A DNA stretch of 64,000 nucleotides from Dermacentor variabilis (Eukaryota; Arthropoda; Arachnida; Ixodida; Ixodidae), in assembly GCF_050947875.1 (NCBI RefSeq), contig NC_134577.1, forward strand, positions 71,304,639 through 71,368,638, in the 5' to 3' direction. This document shows, one piece after another, positions 51,930-63,217 of the stretch. A program made the translations under genes and the position numbers. The notes beneath the pieces were generated by a model. That model was not told where the DNA came from, searched no databases, and saw only the letters and a list, made by a program, of their open reading frames with translations. Every line of letters begins with the position of its first letter. Positions within the stretch are counted from its first letter, which is position 1.

Positions 51930-52330
51930 GGACGTCATTAGGTAGGATTAACCAACTATTGCAAGAACACATTTGTTAAGACTGAGCTAAATATAGTTTG
52001 GTTTATGCGCATTTAGTGCAAGAGCATTTGAATTATTTAGAGTTACAACTAATGAGGCCATTTGTTGGCTTCTATTTACATATCATCAAGGTTCTGTCCA
52101 GTGAAAAAGACATTGCTACAATCAGAAAATATTATGGAAATAATCGTCAATGTATTTAACTACACTGGTCGTGTAAATTAGAAATAAGCTTGCCGTAAGC
52201 ACTTCGGGTGTCGTATCTCGCGGTAAACATGAACGGGGAGCAGACTTTGCGAATACGTTTCTTCTTATTATTATTAGAGATCCCAGCGGTGTGAACTTTG
52301 GCAGGGCGGACGAAGGCATCCGTGACCTAG
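51930..52330 (-). pseudogene. Decayed CR1/Jockey-like LINE reverse transcriptase fragment
   Basis: On the minus strand one frame reads SLFLIYTTSVVKYID, corresponding to the LLFLIYINDI---I block. It is preceded by a disturbed S-LP---EVL in place of SGVPQGSVL. Further along, NALALNAHKPNYI matches the 'N-L-LN--KT-yi-F' block downstream of the YADD site. The YADD region itself is lost and stops interrupt the reading. The fragment is short, so the call is moderate. Confidence 0.5.
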
Positions 52331-55300
52331 GGGTATATTTAATAGACGAATTCGCCTGTTATCGGGAAACCGTCTAATTGGGTAAGTGTTGCTTTGGCGA
52401 CAGTGGGGGGGGGGGGGGGGGAGGGGGAGCTCTTGCTGTCAGATGTCATTTCGAGATTAAAAATCTCAATAATTCGTAGATGTTGCCTTTTCAATTATTA
52501 AAATTATCGAGGATAAACTGTTTTCATTTATTTTTGCGCTTTTAGGCTGCGACGCTAACTTCGTTTCGTTGAGTCGGTGATTTAGCGTGCCTAACGACTC
52601 TCCACTATATATACATATGTATTGCTACGAGATTTACTGACTATTAGTGGGAATATGCAGTCACGTCGGGTCTAGCGCAGAGGGCAGCCGAGAAATCCGA
52701 GCCAAGCGCCAGCGCAAGTAGGGACTGCAACACGGACGTTTCGGTCTCTGTCTTTTTCACTTCAGGAACCATGCGGCAGCAGTAACGCTTGTACATTCGG
52801 CCTCCTTACAATATACATATTCATGTCATCTGGCAAACTTCCGAAAGAAAAAATAATGTTAACATACTTTAAAAATACGCACAATATTGAACAAGTAGAA
52901 TTCAACGCATAATATCCTGCGGTGACATAAGGTAAGCAACGCTTGATTGTTACACAAGCCACCATGCAAATATTATCCCTGAAAAAAAATTACCCGTAGG
53001 TAAAAGTGAGCACACATGGGTGCCATGAATAGAGACCTAATCAAGGCCTGAAGTCAAGCGCTCAATTTTAACCATCAGTGGCATCTCACCTTTCGGAGCC
53101 CCCGTGCTTTGCGCCGGCACCGATGTGGCCGTGTTTAAAACGCTCGCACGTGGAGGCAATTGGTCGTGGTAGGAAATAACTATATTAAAGAATGTACTGA
53201 AACAGAGATACACCACTCAACTGCTAAACATCTTTATTAGCGCACGGCCAGTGATGCGTAGCCGCTGTCAATGCCAGGGAGGCCTAGCCGGTAGACGGGG
53301 CGTGATTCATTAGTAGGTAGACATCGTTCTCAACTGCCTATAAAAAAAGTATGCTTCTGTATTCACCTCAGGCTGCGTCTTTTACTCGGACTTTTACTGG
53401 GACTTTTACTGGGAGTAATGGCAGTTTGCGCGCTTGAGCGTTTTGAATGACAGAGGAATAATTGCTGTCGAAGAAACCATGTGGGAGGCAATTTTCTGCG
53501 ATGTGGTTGTGGGCTCAATTGTCGTGTATGTACCGACCTAGTCACTGCTTTGTAGAGCACGTAAGCATCCAGCTCCTACGTAAGTGCGTGACACCGGAGG
53601 GCGGCTGTTCAGTTGAAGGCTCTCCTGTAGGTGCATTCGTGTCCATGCAGATGTGTACGACTGCGGACGCAGCTTCTCAAGAGCGGCGAGGTCTAATTAG
53701 AGAGTTTATTTTGCTGGCGAGTGTTGCTAACATGTCATGCGTTGCAGTGTGCGGTCCGTAAAACAAATTCACAATTTATGAGGTAAAACTGCATCGCTTC
53801 TTTCGCGATTGCGATGAAGGTGCAACTGAAGCCAACCAGGTTGTTGTTTTCTTTTTTTTTGTCTTACATAGCACAATTGTAGTGCCCCTATGTGATAAAG
53901 AAATAGTAATGCATGCAGATATTGCATAATGTTTTGCCTAAGTAGTACACGCATGACGGTCAGTCAAGATTCATCAGCGACAATGCCAAAGTGAGCCACA
54001 GAGATGGAACCTTAAGAAATGAAAATACAAAACTGCATGTGAATTTCAGGTAAAATTTTTATCAGCTTGGAAACATCAATTCTGATGAGCCTAATAATAC
54101 CAGAGCAGGAGCGAAGTTTCAGAAGATATCGTGAAGCAACCATTTCAGGAGGTACGGTCTCTCTAGAAATTTGATCTAAACAAAAGGTTTCTTACTCAGC
54201 ATAGGGATTCCCGCAAGGATGTTGCACTTTTAATGTCAAAGCTTCGTCGTTAGGGCCAGAATCTTGCACAAATAACACATTTTACCCCATTTTTATTGCA
54301 TTTGACGTTTCATTACATGGCCCCGCGGAGTGACCAATATAGGTTGCTCTGTTCTTATTTCTACCGAGGGCAACTTCAATGAAACGATTTGTTTTGAATG
54401 TGAAAGGATTGTACATATCATCCCTATAAAGTATTTCCTGCGTTTTGTTCAATAATGTGTCTGACTTGTAGTGGTCCTACAAGGCCCCAGAGAAAGCTTG
54501 TTGAATGGAACCGATAGCAGCACAACTTCTTTGCGACGTAAGTGACGCCTATGTGTGGCACTAGGAGAATTCGTCAATAAAGTAATGTGTTATTTACGCT
54601 TTACATTAGTATTAGGTACAGCCTAACTACTACACAGTCACGAGCAATAATGCGACCACGCGACAACATGCCAAGCACATATAAAGCTCCTGAATCTTCG
54701 AAAAATAGCAAAAGGCTTTGATTTTGCCGCCTAGATGCGTGATTGCCGTTTACTGCCGATGATAATCATTTATTATCATCGCAGTTTAAAGGAGTCGGGG
54801 AAAAATAGTCACTTAGCCTGCTTGAGCTTATCAGGTATGCTATACATGCTTTGCAGTCTAACATCTTGCTTACATTTCCTTAATTTCTTTGTCTTGACGA
54901 GTGAACTGCAAGATAGCTTCAGAGCAATCACTGGTTTATGCCAGGGGGCGCAGGTAGACCGCACCAACCTCACGCGCATCGTTTTCTATTCTCAACAGGC
55001 GTGCGCGCAGGTTCACGCCTGCACCTGCTCTTCGATATCATGTCGCTTTCATATGACAATAACTGATTTCGCAGTTACCAGGCTCTTTTCCGTATGTTCA
55101 AGCAAACGAAAAGGGGTAGGAGTGAACAAACTCCCGGATCGTTTCCCTGGTATCGCACAGCCACTTGATGTGAAGGTGCTCGTAAGGCTCGCGCAAGTGA
55201 AGTTTACTCTTTGCACACGACAGGGGGCCCTGTCTTCATTAGTCACTATTTAGTTGAAGATTGAGGAGGTAAAAGCAATTTGTGAGCAAACCGTCGCTTA

Positions 55301-57255
55301 GTAGACGGTGTTGTAGCCTTAGAAGTCACGCCATGACCTCCGAAATCGGACAACGTGACGCCCAGTAGTGGATTCCGTGGTGACGCTACCAACAGGTGAC
55401 AAGGCTTGGCAACCATGGCCTGCCAACTTCCTTTGTAAATGTAACGTCGATGCGTTGATATTATTGGGCGCCACACCTTCGCGTTATGGAAGAGTAAAGT
55501 GTGGCAGTCGAGTCGAGTATTATTCATTTTGCTCCTATTTTCAACTTTCAGCGGCTAATAAGTTGGTTACGGGGTGCGTAATTGCCTTCATTCATTTTGT
55601 TCTTAGTTTTTTGAGATGCGAAGAAAAGGTTTAGAGCAATATGTTGACCTGAAAGAAGTGTTGCAAATCCCCTTTAACGGATTTCGGTATTATAGTGTGA
55701 AGTAGTATTGATTGCAAAATAGTGCAGGAATTTGTATTTTTACTCCGCCTTTCGACATTCTTCCAGTAGCAATGCACCAAACTCACAGCACTGTAACTTC
55801 GTTACTTATCTATACCATTGTGACTTATCACAGCTTTGCTAACAATGTAATCGCGTGGACATTCTATTTCCAGTCAGACACATTCGATGTATTCTCACGC
55901 GCCTCAGTCTTTTCAAGTGCATCATACTTCGAGTTTCGGAGACCACCAAGAAGCACGAATCATTCCACGTTTCCGCAGTAACCGTAGCATATTGAAAGGC
56001 TGTAATTGCAGGCATATTTCAGTGTAAACGTCGCTCAATATTCCTTAAATTCGTCTCGATGTTATTCGAAGAAGCATCAAGAATCCCCTACATTATAAAC
56101 GTCCTTGTGAACTCGACACAGGCACACAAGAGAACATCAACACGCGTGCAACGTCTCATAAGCAGCTTTCCTGCGTCCAATTTACTTTTCCTCACTTCGC
56201 ATCGTGTCCCTACGCTGTGCATCAACGCTTGCGTGGCAACGTGTTCTCAATCCTGTAGAACGTGCAGGTCGCCGCTTAGTTATTTCCGCGTTCTCATCAG
56301 TGCCTTCCTACCGTTCACCGCCCAGCAACAGCGGTGTTCCAGTTTATGCGGCGGCCTCGCGTCGACGTCCTACGTCGCGCAACGTCGCTGTTAGAAGAAC
56401 AAGGGGGCGTGTTATTCCCTTGGGCGTGGCCGTCACGCGCATCCTGCTGCGCCGACGTTTTCGTCATAATAGGCTCATCTCGTCGCGGCAAAGGCGCGGT
56501 GTCTCGCCTAACGCCTGTGAGAGCAAGGGGTTCCCTGCTTTTCACTTCGCCAGTGTTCCTGTACAGGCTGCGCTCTTCGCTCGCTATTTAAGTCTCAAGG
56601 GTACGATGGGGTTGTCGTTATGCGTTACCGCTTTTGAAGCAAACTGTCTCCGCTCTTAGCCCGACCCAGTCAGGGAGCTTGTCCCGCACCCGTACCCCAT
56701 GGAGCGTATGCGGTTAGACTGATGGTCCATCGAGTGCGAGCAGGTTAGGGAAAAAAAAAAGAGCGCCTAGTGAAATTAGGCTTACATCTGCCCTCGTGCA
56801 GCATTGTATCGTACATGAAAAGAGAGATGAAGGCGCTCCGATGTTGAGGAATATTTTTTTTTTCACACAGCTCCACAAAGGTTATGGTTGAGGTTTTTAC
56901 ACTTGTAGCCCCATGATCGACGCCGATAGAAGGGTTTGCCTATAATTTTAAATCTTCGGTCGTTTCTTAGCGCCTAGTAAAGCAGCAGCGACTTACCTTA
57001 AAAACGATTTAGAAAATATGTTGCACATTGCATAGGTTGTGTTGTTAGCTCCAGCTCATTTTAGCTCTAAGAAGGTGTGATACACTGACTGTGGCCATAC
57101 TTTCATAATTTTTTCCTCGCTTTCGTTTATTTCGACTATGTCGTACGCATAAATTATATTACCGTGTTACCATAAAATGCAGTGTCTTAGTTTGACGGCT
57201 AACGAGAAACGTAGCGCAACTTATGCCTACCATCTTGCACAAACACTTCACCACT
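52331..57255. other. Intergenic, no gene recognised
   Basis: It contains a 17-bp poly(G) tract (52,405-52,421), a short 12-bp GGACTTTTACTG repeat near 53,388-53,420, and a GC-rich segment at 56,190-56,660. The longest frame (54,735-55,253) is Cys/Ser-rich and lacks a convincing motif. The GC-rich segment has a TATTTAA-containing end that could be a solo LTR, without proof. Confidence 0.35.
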
Positions 57256-57267
57256 AACGTGCCGCTC
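57256..57267 (+). repeat. Target-site duplication, left copy
   Basis: AACGTGCCGCTC lies immediately before the LINE. The identical 12 bp follow the poly(A) tail. The first two A could also belong to the tail, so 10-12 bp are certain. Confidence 0.9.
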
Positions 57268-57630
57268 GGAAGAAGTGTATCTGTTCGGTCGCTGTTTTTA
57301 TGTGGTGCTCTGAGTTTTCTGGTTTTTTGGATAGTTACGGTTACCTTTGACGACGATTGATTAACAAGACATCGGGTGAAGATTCAACGAGCCAGGCGCC
57401 TTACAGGTACGACATTTCTTTTTTGAAGACCTGACTATTACCCTGCCGCTACGGTGGTCGGAAGCCGAGAACATCGTCACGAGCCTTATGCTCGTCCAAA
57501 CGTAACAAGCCATATGAATGACGCTACGGGCCGTAATGAAAAGCCTGGAGCCTTGTAAGCGTCACAGAGCTTCATAAAGCCGGCACGTTTGGTTCTCCCC
57601 AACTCAGAATCAACTTCAGCGAATTCAGGA
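57268..57630 (+). promoter_or_regulatory. LINE 5' UTR with presumed internal promoter
   Basis: 363 bp precede the ORF1 ATG. Elements of this type usually carry an internal RNA polymerase II promoter here because the RNA must contain it. No TATA box is evident. A stop in the ORF1 frame at 57,556 shows that the reading frame does not extend upstream to the 5' end. Confidence 0.55.
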
Positions 57631-58980
57631 ATGATGGCTGATGGTGAGGCCGAGACCAAGAAACCTCGCCTAGAAGACAGCAAGTACGATGATAGAACAT
57701 CGACTTATGAGCTAAGTGATGAAGAAGAGATGGGTGAAGATGCACCATTTACTGTGGTCACGTATAAGAAAAAGCGAGCCGAAGGCATTCCGGTTGTCTT
57801 TCGCCCAGCAAGTGAAGGTGCTACTTTTTGGCAAGTAAATCCAAACCGAGTGTCTGCCGAAATAGTTTCTGCTGCCAAAGAAAAAGTGCAGTCTTTCAGG
57901 ACGACCAGAGATGGAAGTTTCAGTGTCAGCGTTGCTTCCTTAGCATCGGCGAAACGCCTTTTGATGCTCTCAAGTGTAGGCGGCCTGGAAGTCAAGCCAT
58001 TCATCCCACAGTCGTACACGCGAAACGTTGGGAAAGTGAAACATGTGCCTCTGCAGTACACAGACGATCAACTCCTAGACTTCTTGAAAGACGCAGGAGT
58101 TATATCAGCACGCAGACAGATAAGGTATTCCCGCCAAGAAGATGGAGCAGTGAAGTCATATCCACTTCACACGGTAATCCTGACTTTCAGAGACGACCGC
58201 CCTATTCCTGGAAGAATTTACTTGGGTTTCACCAGTCACCCTGTCGAGGAATACCTAGGACCCGCACTTCGCTGCTATAATTGCCAGAGATTTGGGCACA
58301 TGGCGAAAACCTGCCGTAGCACACGTCGATGCAAAATCTGCTCAGAAGACCATGACCACAAGGAGTGCAAGTCACTTCTTCAACCTAAATGTGCAAACTG
58401 TGCGGGGAACCATGCCGCCTCCTTCTCAGGCTGCCCACAGAAAAAAGCAGCGGCACAAATGCGTCGACATGAACTAATTCATGGAAGACAACCGCGACGC
58501 AATGAACCCGCACCAAACCTCGAGATCGTGCATCCAGTGCCAGATCACCCACCTCAGCGGGCACCGGAACCACCACAGCCAAGAGCACCAACAAGATATC
58601 CCTCCTCTAGAGAACAACCAACAGTGCAATCAAGAGACCAATCAAGAGGATCAGAGTCAAGCGCCCATTCTTATGCATCAGTGCTACGGAAAACCACAGG
58701 ACAACAGGCAGAAAGTAATACACAAGAAAGCTCCTGTTCTCGCACACATTTCTCTCAGCGACCTTACGCATCTACTGCAGAAGTAACACCAGCTAATAGC
58801 GAACATACCACAGCATCGGTGACACAACTGATTTTGCCGATGCTTTTCGCAGCTCTTAAGGCAATCCTATCTGCTTTGCCGGAAGCAAACAACCTACCAG
58901 AAGTAAAAGCCTTGTTGCCTCTAGAAGCACTGTTGTGTCAACAATCCGGGCCGAAACTGCGGCAGGCACTACATGAATAA
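57631..58980 (+). CDS. LINE ORF1, Gag-like nucleic-acid-binding protein
   Basis: A 449-aa protein that would bind the element RNA and form the ribonucleoprotein with ORF2. I choose the ATG at 57,631 (the first of two adjacent Met codons). The frame is open only back to 57,559 and upstream codons offer no ATG. An acidic N-terminus is followed by a region (about 50-205) resembling the RNA-recognition fold found before the knuckles in I and Jockey ORF1. Three zinc knuckles follow: C215-C218-H223-C228 (CX2CX4HX4C), C234-C237-H241-C246 and C254-C257-H261-C268. The part from about 290 to 390 is rich in Pro, Gln, Arg and Ser. The C-terminus has a hydrophobic helix (about 395-445). The frame is intact. 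The stop overlaps the ORF2 start. Confidence 0.92.
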   Translation: MMADGEAETKKPRLEDSKYDDRTSTYELSDEEEMGEDAPFTVVTYKKKRAEGIPVVFRPASEGATFWQVNPNRVSAEIVSAAKEKVQSFRTTRDGSFSVSVASLASAKRLLMLSSVGGLEVKPFIPQSYTRNVGKVKHVPLQYTDDQLLDFLKDAGVISARRQIRYSRQEDGAVKSYPLHTVILTFRDDRPIPGRIYLGFTSHPVEEYLGPALRCYNCQRFGHMAKTCRSTRRCKICSEDHDHKECKSLLQPKCANCAGNHAASFSGCPQKKAAAQMRRHELIHGRQPRRNEPAPNLEIVHPVPDHPPQRAPEPPQPRAPTRYPSSREQPTVQSRDQSRGSESSAHSYASVLRKTTGQQAESNTQESSCSRTHFSQRPYASTAEVTPANSEHTTASVTQLILPMLFAALKAILSALPEANNLPEVKALLPLEALLCQQSGPKLRQALHE

Positions 58981-61900
58981 CCGCTACAAAAATGTCTCCA
59001 TATTTCAGTGGAATGCCAACAGTCTTCGAAGAAAGTGCGCTGACTTTCGTAAACTGCTTGTACAATACAACTTCCCAATACTTTGCATTCAAGAGGCGGG
59101 AATCACTGACGACTTTCGCCTCTCGAATTATGTGATATATAAGACTTCTCGTCAAGGTAATGTTAGCAGAGTGCTCCTGTGCGTCAGAAAGGACCTACCA
59201 TCTTATGAAATTCAGTCCAGTGATTCAGACTTCCCGGAATTCATCGCATGTAAAATATCCTTTGGCAAGCTCTGTATAACAGTGATTAATCTATATCTAC
59301 AACCTTCAAACCGGGTTTCAGTAGAAGCGTTAGTGGATATCTTCAAAATAGCTCATTCTAATGTATTTATATGTGGCGACTTCAACGCACACAACATCAT
59401 CTGGGGCAGTGATCATTGTGATGCACGGGGTAATGTTATTGAGTGCGCCATAGATAAATGCAACTTGACTGTTTTAAATGATGGGTCGCCAACATTCCTT
59501 CGTGGATATAATTACTCAAGCTGCATAGATGTTACCCTGTGTTCACATGATCTAGTGAATGGTGTGGGATGGACAACAGATATGGAAACGCGCGGAAGTG
59601 ATCATTTTCCCATCCTTGTTAACCACCCTAGCATGCACTATGATATCAGGCGTTACAGCAGACTAACCAACTGGCAAGCTTTTCGGTACCGCCTAACGGA
59701 TCAAGTTAACCAACATGCAACAGTGGAAAAATTTACAGAATTTTTGCAGGATAATATGAACATATGCACAAAGAAGGTCCCAATACCAAAAGATTATGCT
59801 GCAGTTGACGGAGAATATGAACACCTAAGAGCCATCCGACGCCGATCCGAAAGAGCTTACCGACGGAGCGGAAGTTTGGAAGCATACAGAAACGCTCAGA
59901 AAATACACAATGTAATGCGCAGACGAATGGAAAGCTTAGGCAAACGGCGCTGGCGCGATTTCTGCGGCACGCTGTCTCCTCACACGTCTGTCCCACGAAT
60001 TTTTCTTGTAATTCGTTCTTTAAGCGGACCTGTAACACAAAGCTTCCCATTTCGTGCTCTCGCTGTAGCCCGGGACACTTGTGAAATAATAGTTGCAGAT
60101 GAATTTTGTGAGCTTATTTCGAGATCTGCTTTTTCATCCCAATGTGCAGAATTTGATATTTCAGTAGAGTTGGCTAAGCGAAAAATTACTGCTTGCTACT
60201 GGGCCCAACATCCTCAATTAGATCACACTTTCACATTAAGCGAGCTCCAATGTGCAATTGCATCATGTCGCCAAAAGTCCGCTGCTGGGCCGGACGGCAT
60301 TACGTACAATATGCTAAGAAACCTCGGACCGACAGGTACAAATGCGCTCTTAGACATCTATAATAACTTATGGATAGAGGAAACTGTACCTGACTCTTGG
60401 AAAGTCGCTCGGATCATACCAATTTTAAAACCTGGTAAGACGCCCTTGTGCCTTGAATCCTTCCGCGCCATTAGTTTGACAAGTTGTTTATGCAAAGTAA
60501 TGGAGAAAATGATTGACGCGCGACTTCAATGGTGGTGTAATGAAACGAATGTGTTGTCCAACTACTTAGAAGGTTTTAGAAAACATAGATGCACAATGGA
60601 TGCAATATTAGATATAGTAACCTGTGTGGAGCACGAGCGTGCATGTGGAAACATGACTATAGCAGTATTCCTAGACATCAAGAGGGCATTTGACACTGTT
60701 AGTCACGTTCATGTTTTGCTAAGCATGTTGGAACTTGGTCTGTCTGGCAGGTCCTTGCGATGGATTTCTGAATTTCTATCAGGTCGCAAAATATTTGTTC
60801 AGACGGGTGAAGGAAAGAGTGCTGAACATCTCGTCAAACAGGGAGTACCACAGGGAAGCGTACTCAGCCCCTTCCTTTTTAACTGCGTCATGGCTGATTT
60901 AACACGAAGACTGCCATCACAGTTAAAGTTTGCTCTGTATGCAGATGATGTGTGTATTTGGACATCTGGATCTAATGCTCAACTACTCCAGATAACATTG
61001 CAAGACGGCATAAATATCATCAACCAATTTTTGAGAGAAAGAGGAATGGTACTATCACACGCAAAGACTGCTGTATTGCCCTTCACTCGGAGGCAGTTAA
61101 AAAATTTCACTCTTAATCTGGAAGGACACCCTCTAATGATTGTCACACAGCATCGATTTCTTGGCGTAATACTTGATAGGCAGCTATCCTGGGCACCCCA
61201 CTTAAAAAAACTCGAAAACGAGGTCAATGCCACAGTGACTGTACTTCGCAGACTTGCAGGCACATCATGGGGCGGATCAGTATCGTCCATGCTGACTGTT
61301 TACAATGCATTAATACGACAAAAAATTGCATATTCCGCGCCCATCTTACACGGACTTTCCCACACGTCAGAAGAGAGACTTCAAAGACTTTTAGCTAGAG
61401 GACTACGCCTATGTCTAGGAGTTCCACGAGCGACTTCGAGTTCTCTTGTAATAGCTGAGGCTCGCCAATCACCATTTCCAGTTATGCGAACTACAGAAAC
61501 ATGCCGGCATTATTTCCGTCTTCAAACCCAGCATAAAAACCACCCATTGGCTCTAGACATAATGAAACGAGATAGAAGTTATGTTCATATAGAAATTCAA
61601 AAAAACCTTCACATATTGCCAGGAAATGAATTTTGGAACTCAGACATCGAATATCCTCCATGGCTGCTTACAGTTCCAAAAATCGAATTGTCAGTAGAAG
61701 GAATATTCAGCAAAAGAGACATGTTCATTCAAGCTGCTCAACAACTCGCACTATACCAGATATATATGCGGTATTCAGGATACACACATGTCTATACAGA
61801 CGGCTCCAGTACAGCAACCTCTTCAACTTCATCATTCATTATACCGCACCTCAACAAACAAGAATCATTTAAGTTATCTCGTGCGACTTCGTCCACAACG

Positions 61901-62659
61901 GCTGAACTGTTCGCAATCCTATGTGCGGTAAAATTTATATTGTCAGTAACAGAAGCGCAAAAATGGGTAATTTTCAGCGATTCACAGGCGGCTCTAACAT
62001 CACTCTGCAGCACAAAGGGGAAACCATTCAGCGACAGTATAATTTATGAAACACTTAAAAACCTCACAAAGGCAAGCGAAGCGAAACATGCAATAGCACT
62101 CAAGTGGATACCAGGGCATTGCAACATTCCTGGCAACACAGCAGCCGATGAAGCAGCACGACAAGCGCACCTGAAAGATGATACGGCTCCGCTCCCAATA
62201 TCAAAAAATGAATTACGCTGCATTATAAGGACAACGTCTGTCAACATGTCTAGAAACACTTGGTTTGACCAGAACTCTAAGAGCTCTGACTTATATCATA
62301 TTGATCCATTTATTGAATTCAAATTTTCATTGTCATTAGATAGAACTATGGAAACGCTTATTCATCGATTACGGCTAGGCACTGCCTACACAAAGCATTT
62401 CTTACACAGAATTGGCCGAGCGGAAACCCCCGAATGTGATTGTGGATTTGTAGATGAAGATATATATCACCTCCTTCTAGATTGCCCACATCACGACACA
62501 CCAAGATGCCGACTTAAATCAGCGCTAAGTAAATTAGACCGCAGACCTTTCAGTTTAAGGAAACTTTTGGGCCCTTGGCCAACAACGGCCTTGCAGAAGA
62601 GCGCTTTAAAAGCACTAAAGACTTTTTTTAAAGACAGTGGCATCGTTGGACGTTATTAG
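58973..62659 (+). CDS. LINE ORF2: APE endonuclease, reverse transcriptase, RNase H
   Basis: A 1,228-aa enzyme that nicks the target DNA and copies the element RNA at the nick. The APE endonuclease occupies about 8-215 and keeps N14 (QWNANS), E41 (QEA), Y108 (NLYLQP), D136/N138 (GDFNAHN) and D210-H211 (SDHFP). The RT follows with D568 in FLDIKRAFD, GVPQGS at 624-629 and YADD at 656-659. RNase H (about 938-1,065) has D943 (YTDGS), E978 (TAEL), D1003 (SDSQ), H1049 (PGHC) and D1059 (AADEAAR), so the full acidic set is present. A C-terminal C1155-C1157-H1166-C1171 motif ends the domain string. No stop or frameshift is seen. The ATG lies 8 nt inside ORF1, in the +1 frame, so reinitiation after the ORF1 stop is the likely expression route. 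Confidence 0.95.
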   Translation: MNNRYKNVSIFQWNANSLRRKCADFRKLLVQYNFPILCIQEAGITDDFRLSNYVIYKTSRQGNVSRVLLCVRKDLPSYEIQSSDSDFPEFIACKISFGKLCITVINLYLQPSNRVSVEALVDIFKIAHSNVFICGDFNAHNIIWGSDHCDARGNVIECAIDKCNLTVLNDGSPTFLRGYNYSSCIDVTLCSHDLVNGVGWTTDMETRGSDHFPILVNHPSMHYDIRRYSRLTNWQAFRYRLTDQVNQHATVEKFTEFLQDNMNICTKKVPIPKDYAAVDGEYEHLRAIRRRSERAYRRSGSLEAYRNAQKIHNVMRRRMESLGKRRWRDFCGTLSPHTSVPRIFLVIRSLSGPVTQSFPFRALAVARDTCEIIVADEFCELISRSAFSSQCAEFDISVELAKRKITACYWAQHPQLDHTFTLSELQCAIASCRQKSAAGPDGITYNMLRNLGPTGTNALLDIYNNLWIEETVPDSWKVARIIPILKPGKTPLCLESFRAISLTSCLCKVMEKMIDARLQWWCNETNVLSNYLEGFRKHRCTMDAILDIVTCVEHERACGNMTIAVFLDIKRAFDTVSHVHVLLSMLELGLSGRSLRWISEFLSGRKIFVQTGEGKSAEHLVKQGVPQGSVLSPFLFNCVMADLTRRLPSQLKFALYADDVCIWTSGSNAQLLQITLQDGINIINQFLRERGMVLSHAKTAVLPFTRRQLKNFTLNLEGHPLMIVTQHRFLGVILDRQLSWAPHLKKLENEVNATVTVLRRLAGTSWGGSVSSMLTVYNALIRQKIAYSAPILHGLSHTSEERLQRLLARGLRLCLGVPRATSSSLVIAEARQSPFPVMRTTETCRHYFRLQTQHKNHPLALDIMKRDRSYVHIEIQKNLHILPGNEFWNSDIEYPPWLLTVPKIELSVEGIFSKRDMFIQAAQQLALYQIYMRYSGYTHVYTDGSSTATSSTSSFIIPHLNKQESFKLSRATSSTTAELFAILCAVKFILSVTEAQKWVIFSDSQAALTSLCSTKGKPFSDSIIYETLKNLTKASEAKHAIALKWIPGHCNIPGNTAADEAARQAHLKDDTAPLPISKNELRCIIRTTSVNMSRNTWFDQNSKSSDLYHIDPFIEFKFSLSLDRTMETLIHRLRLGTAYTKHFLHRIGRAETPECDCGFVDEDIYHLLLDCPHHDTPRCRLKSALSKLDRRPFSLRKLLGPWPTTALQKSALKALKTFFKDSGIVGRY

Positions 62660-63205
62660 TGCTTTCATTGTTCTGTTCATTTGAATGTCACTCTATATAT
62701 CCATCTGTTTGGGAATTATGTTATGTTGACTGCTTTGTTGTGACTGTATGTGCTAATATTTTAACACGATGTGTATACCACCCGCTCACTAGACAACGTG
62801 TTATTAGGCGACAGTATCGATTGTACTTTTGAGACTTTCGACTACATAAGTGTGAAGACATTTGCCATGTGTATTGTATGTACCCGCTGACCCGCTGACT
62901 AGAAAATGTGCTATTAGGCGACAGTATCGTTTGTACTATTGAGACTTTCGACTACATAGGTGTGGAGACATAGTGTGCTAAGTGTTATTAGGCGACAGTG
63001 TTATTAGGCGACAGTATCGTTTGTACTTTTGAGACTTTCGACTACGTAGGTGTGGAGCCAAATGTGTGCTTGTGTGAAACGACTATTTGATATGTAACCG
63101 TGCACCCTGAATGATGTATGACGGAACCACCCAAGAGATAAGGAGTAGCCGGCGCCTTAAATTGCGCGCCAACATCTCCTTATATCATATGAATAAAAAA
63201 AAAAA
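62660..63205 (+). other. LINE 3' UTR with AATAAA and A-tail
   Basis: 546 bp of non-coding sequence end in GAATAAAAAA, an AATAAA signal merged with a tail of about 13 A. Most of it is a diverged triplication described in the next entry. ORF2 proteins usually recognise the 3' end of their own RNA, so the region is likely functional. Confidence 0.85.
62781..63075 (+). repeat. Three tandem blocks in the LINE 3' UTR
   Basis: The core ATTAGGCGACAGTATCG recurs near 62,803, 62,913 and 63,003, each followed by TTGTACT-TTGAGACTTTCG. The spacing is 110 and then 90 bp. The last unit has an extra partial copy of TTATTAGGCGACAGTG just before it (62,983-63,000). Confidence 0.92.
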
Positions 63206-63217
63206 AACGTGCCGCTC
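63206..63217 (+). repeat. Target-site duplication, right copy
   Basis: AACGTGCCGCTC directly after the A-tail, identical to 57,256-57,267. Confidence 0.9.

Larger units (their letters stand above)
57268..63205 (+). mobile_element. Full-length non-LTR retrotransposon (I-superfamily-like LINE)
   Basis: A 5.94-kb element with 5' UTR, two intact ORFs, 3' UTR and an A-tail, flanked by a perfect direct repeat. The ORF1 with three CCHC knuckles, and the ORF2 with APE endonuclease, RT, RNase H and a C-terminal CCHC, are the layout of the I group (I, LOA, related clades). Jockey and CR1 lack the RNase H. I cannot place it in a clade by reading. The lack of stops over 5 kb and the undamaged target duplication point to a recent insertion of a possibly mobile copy. 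Confidence 0.93.

Noticed and set aside
54735..55253. 172-codon open frame with a QPLDVKV word recalling pogo/Tigger transposase
   Set aside because: Only one short word fits. The neighbouring residues do not follow the DDE domain, and the rest is Cys/Ser-rich without motif.
56190..56660. Possible gene or solo LTR in a GC-rich 470-bp segment with a TATTTAA near its end
   Set aside because: No domain in the 151-codon frame, and no matching TG...CA ends or target duplication could be found.
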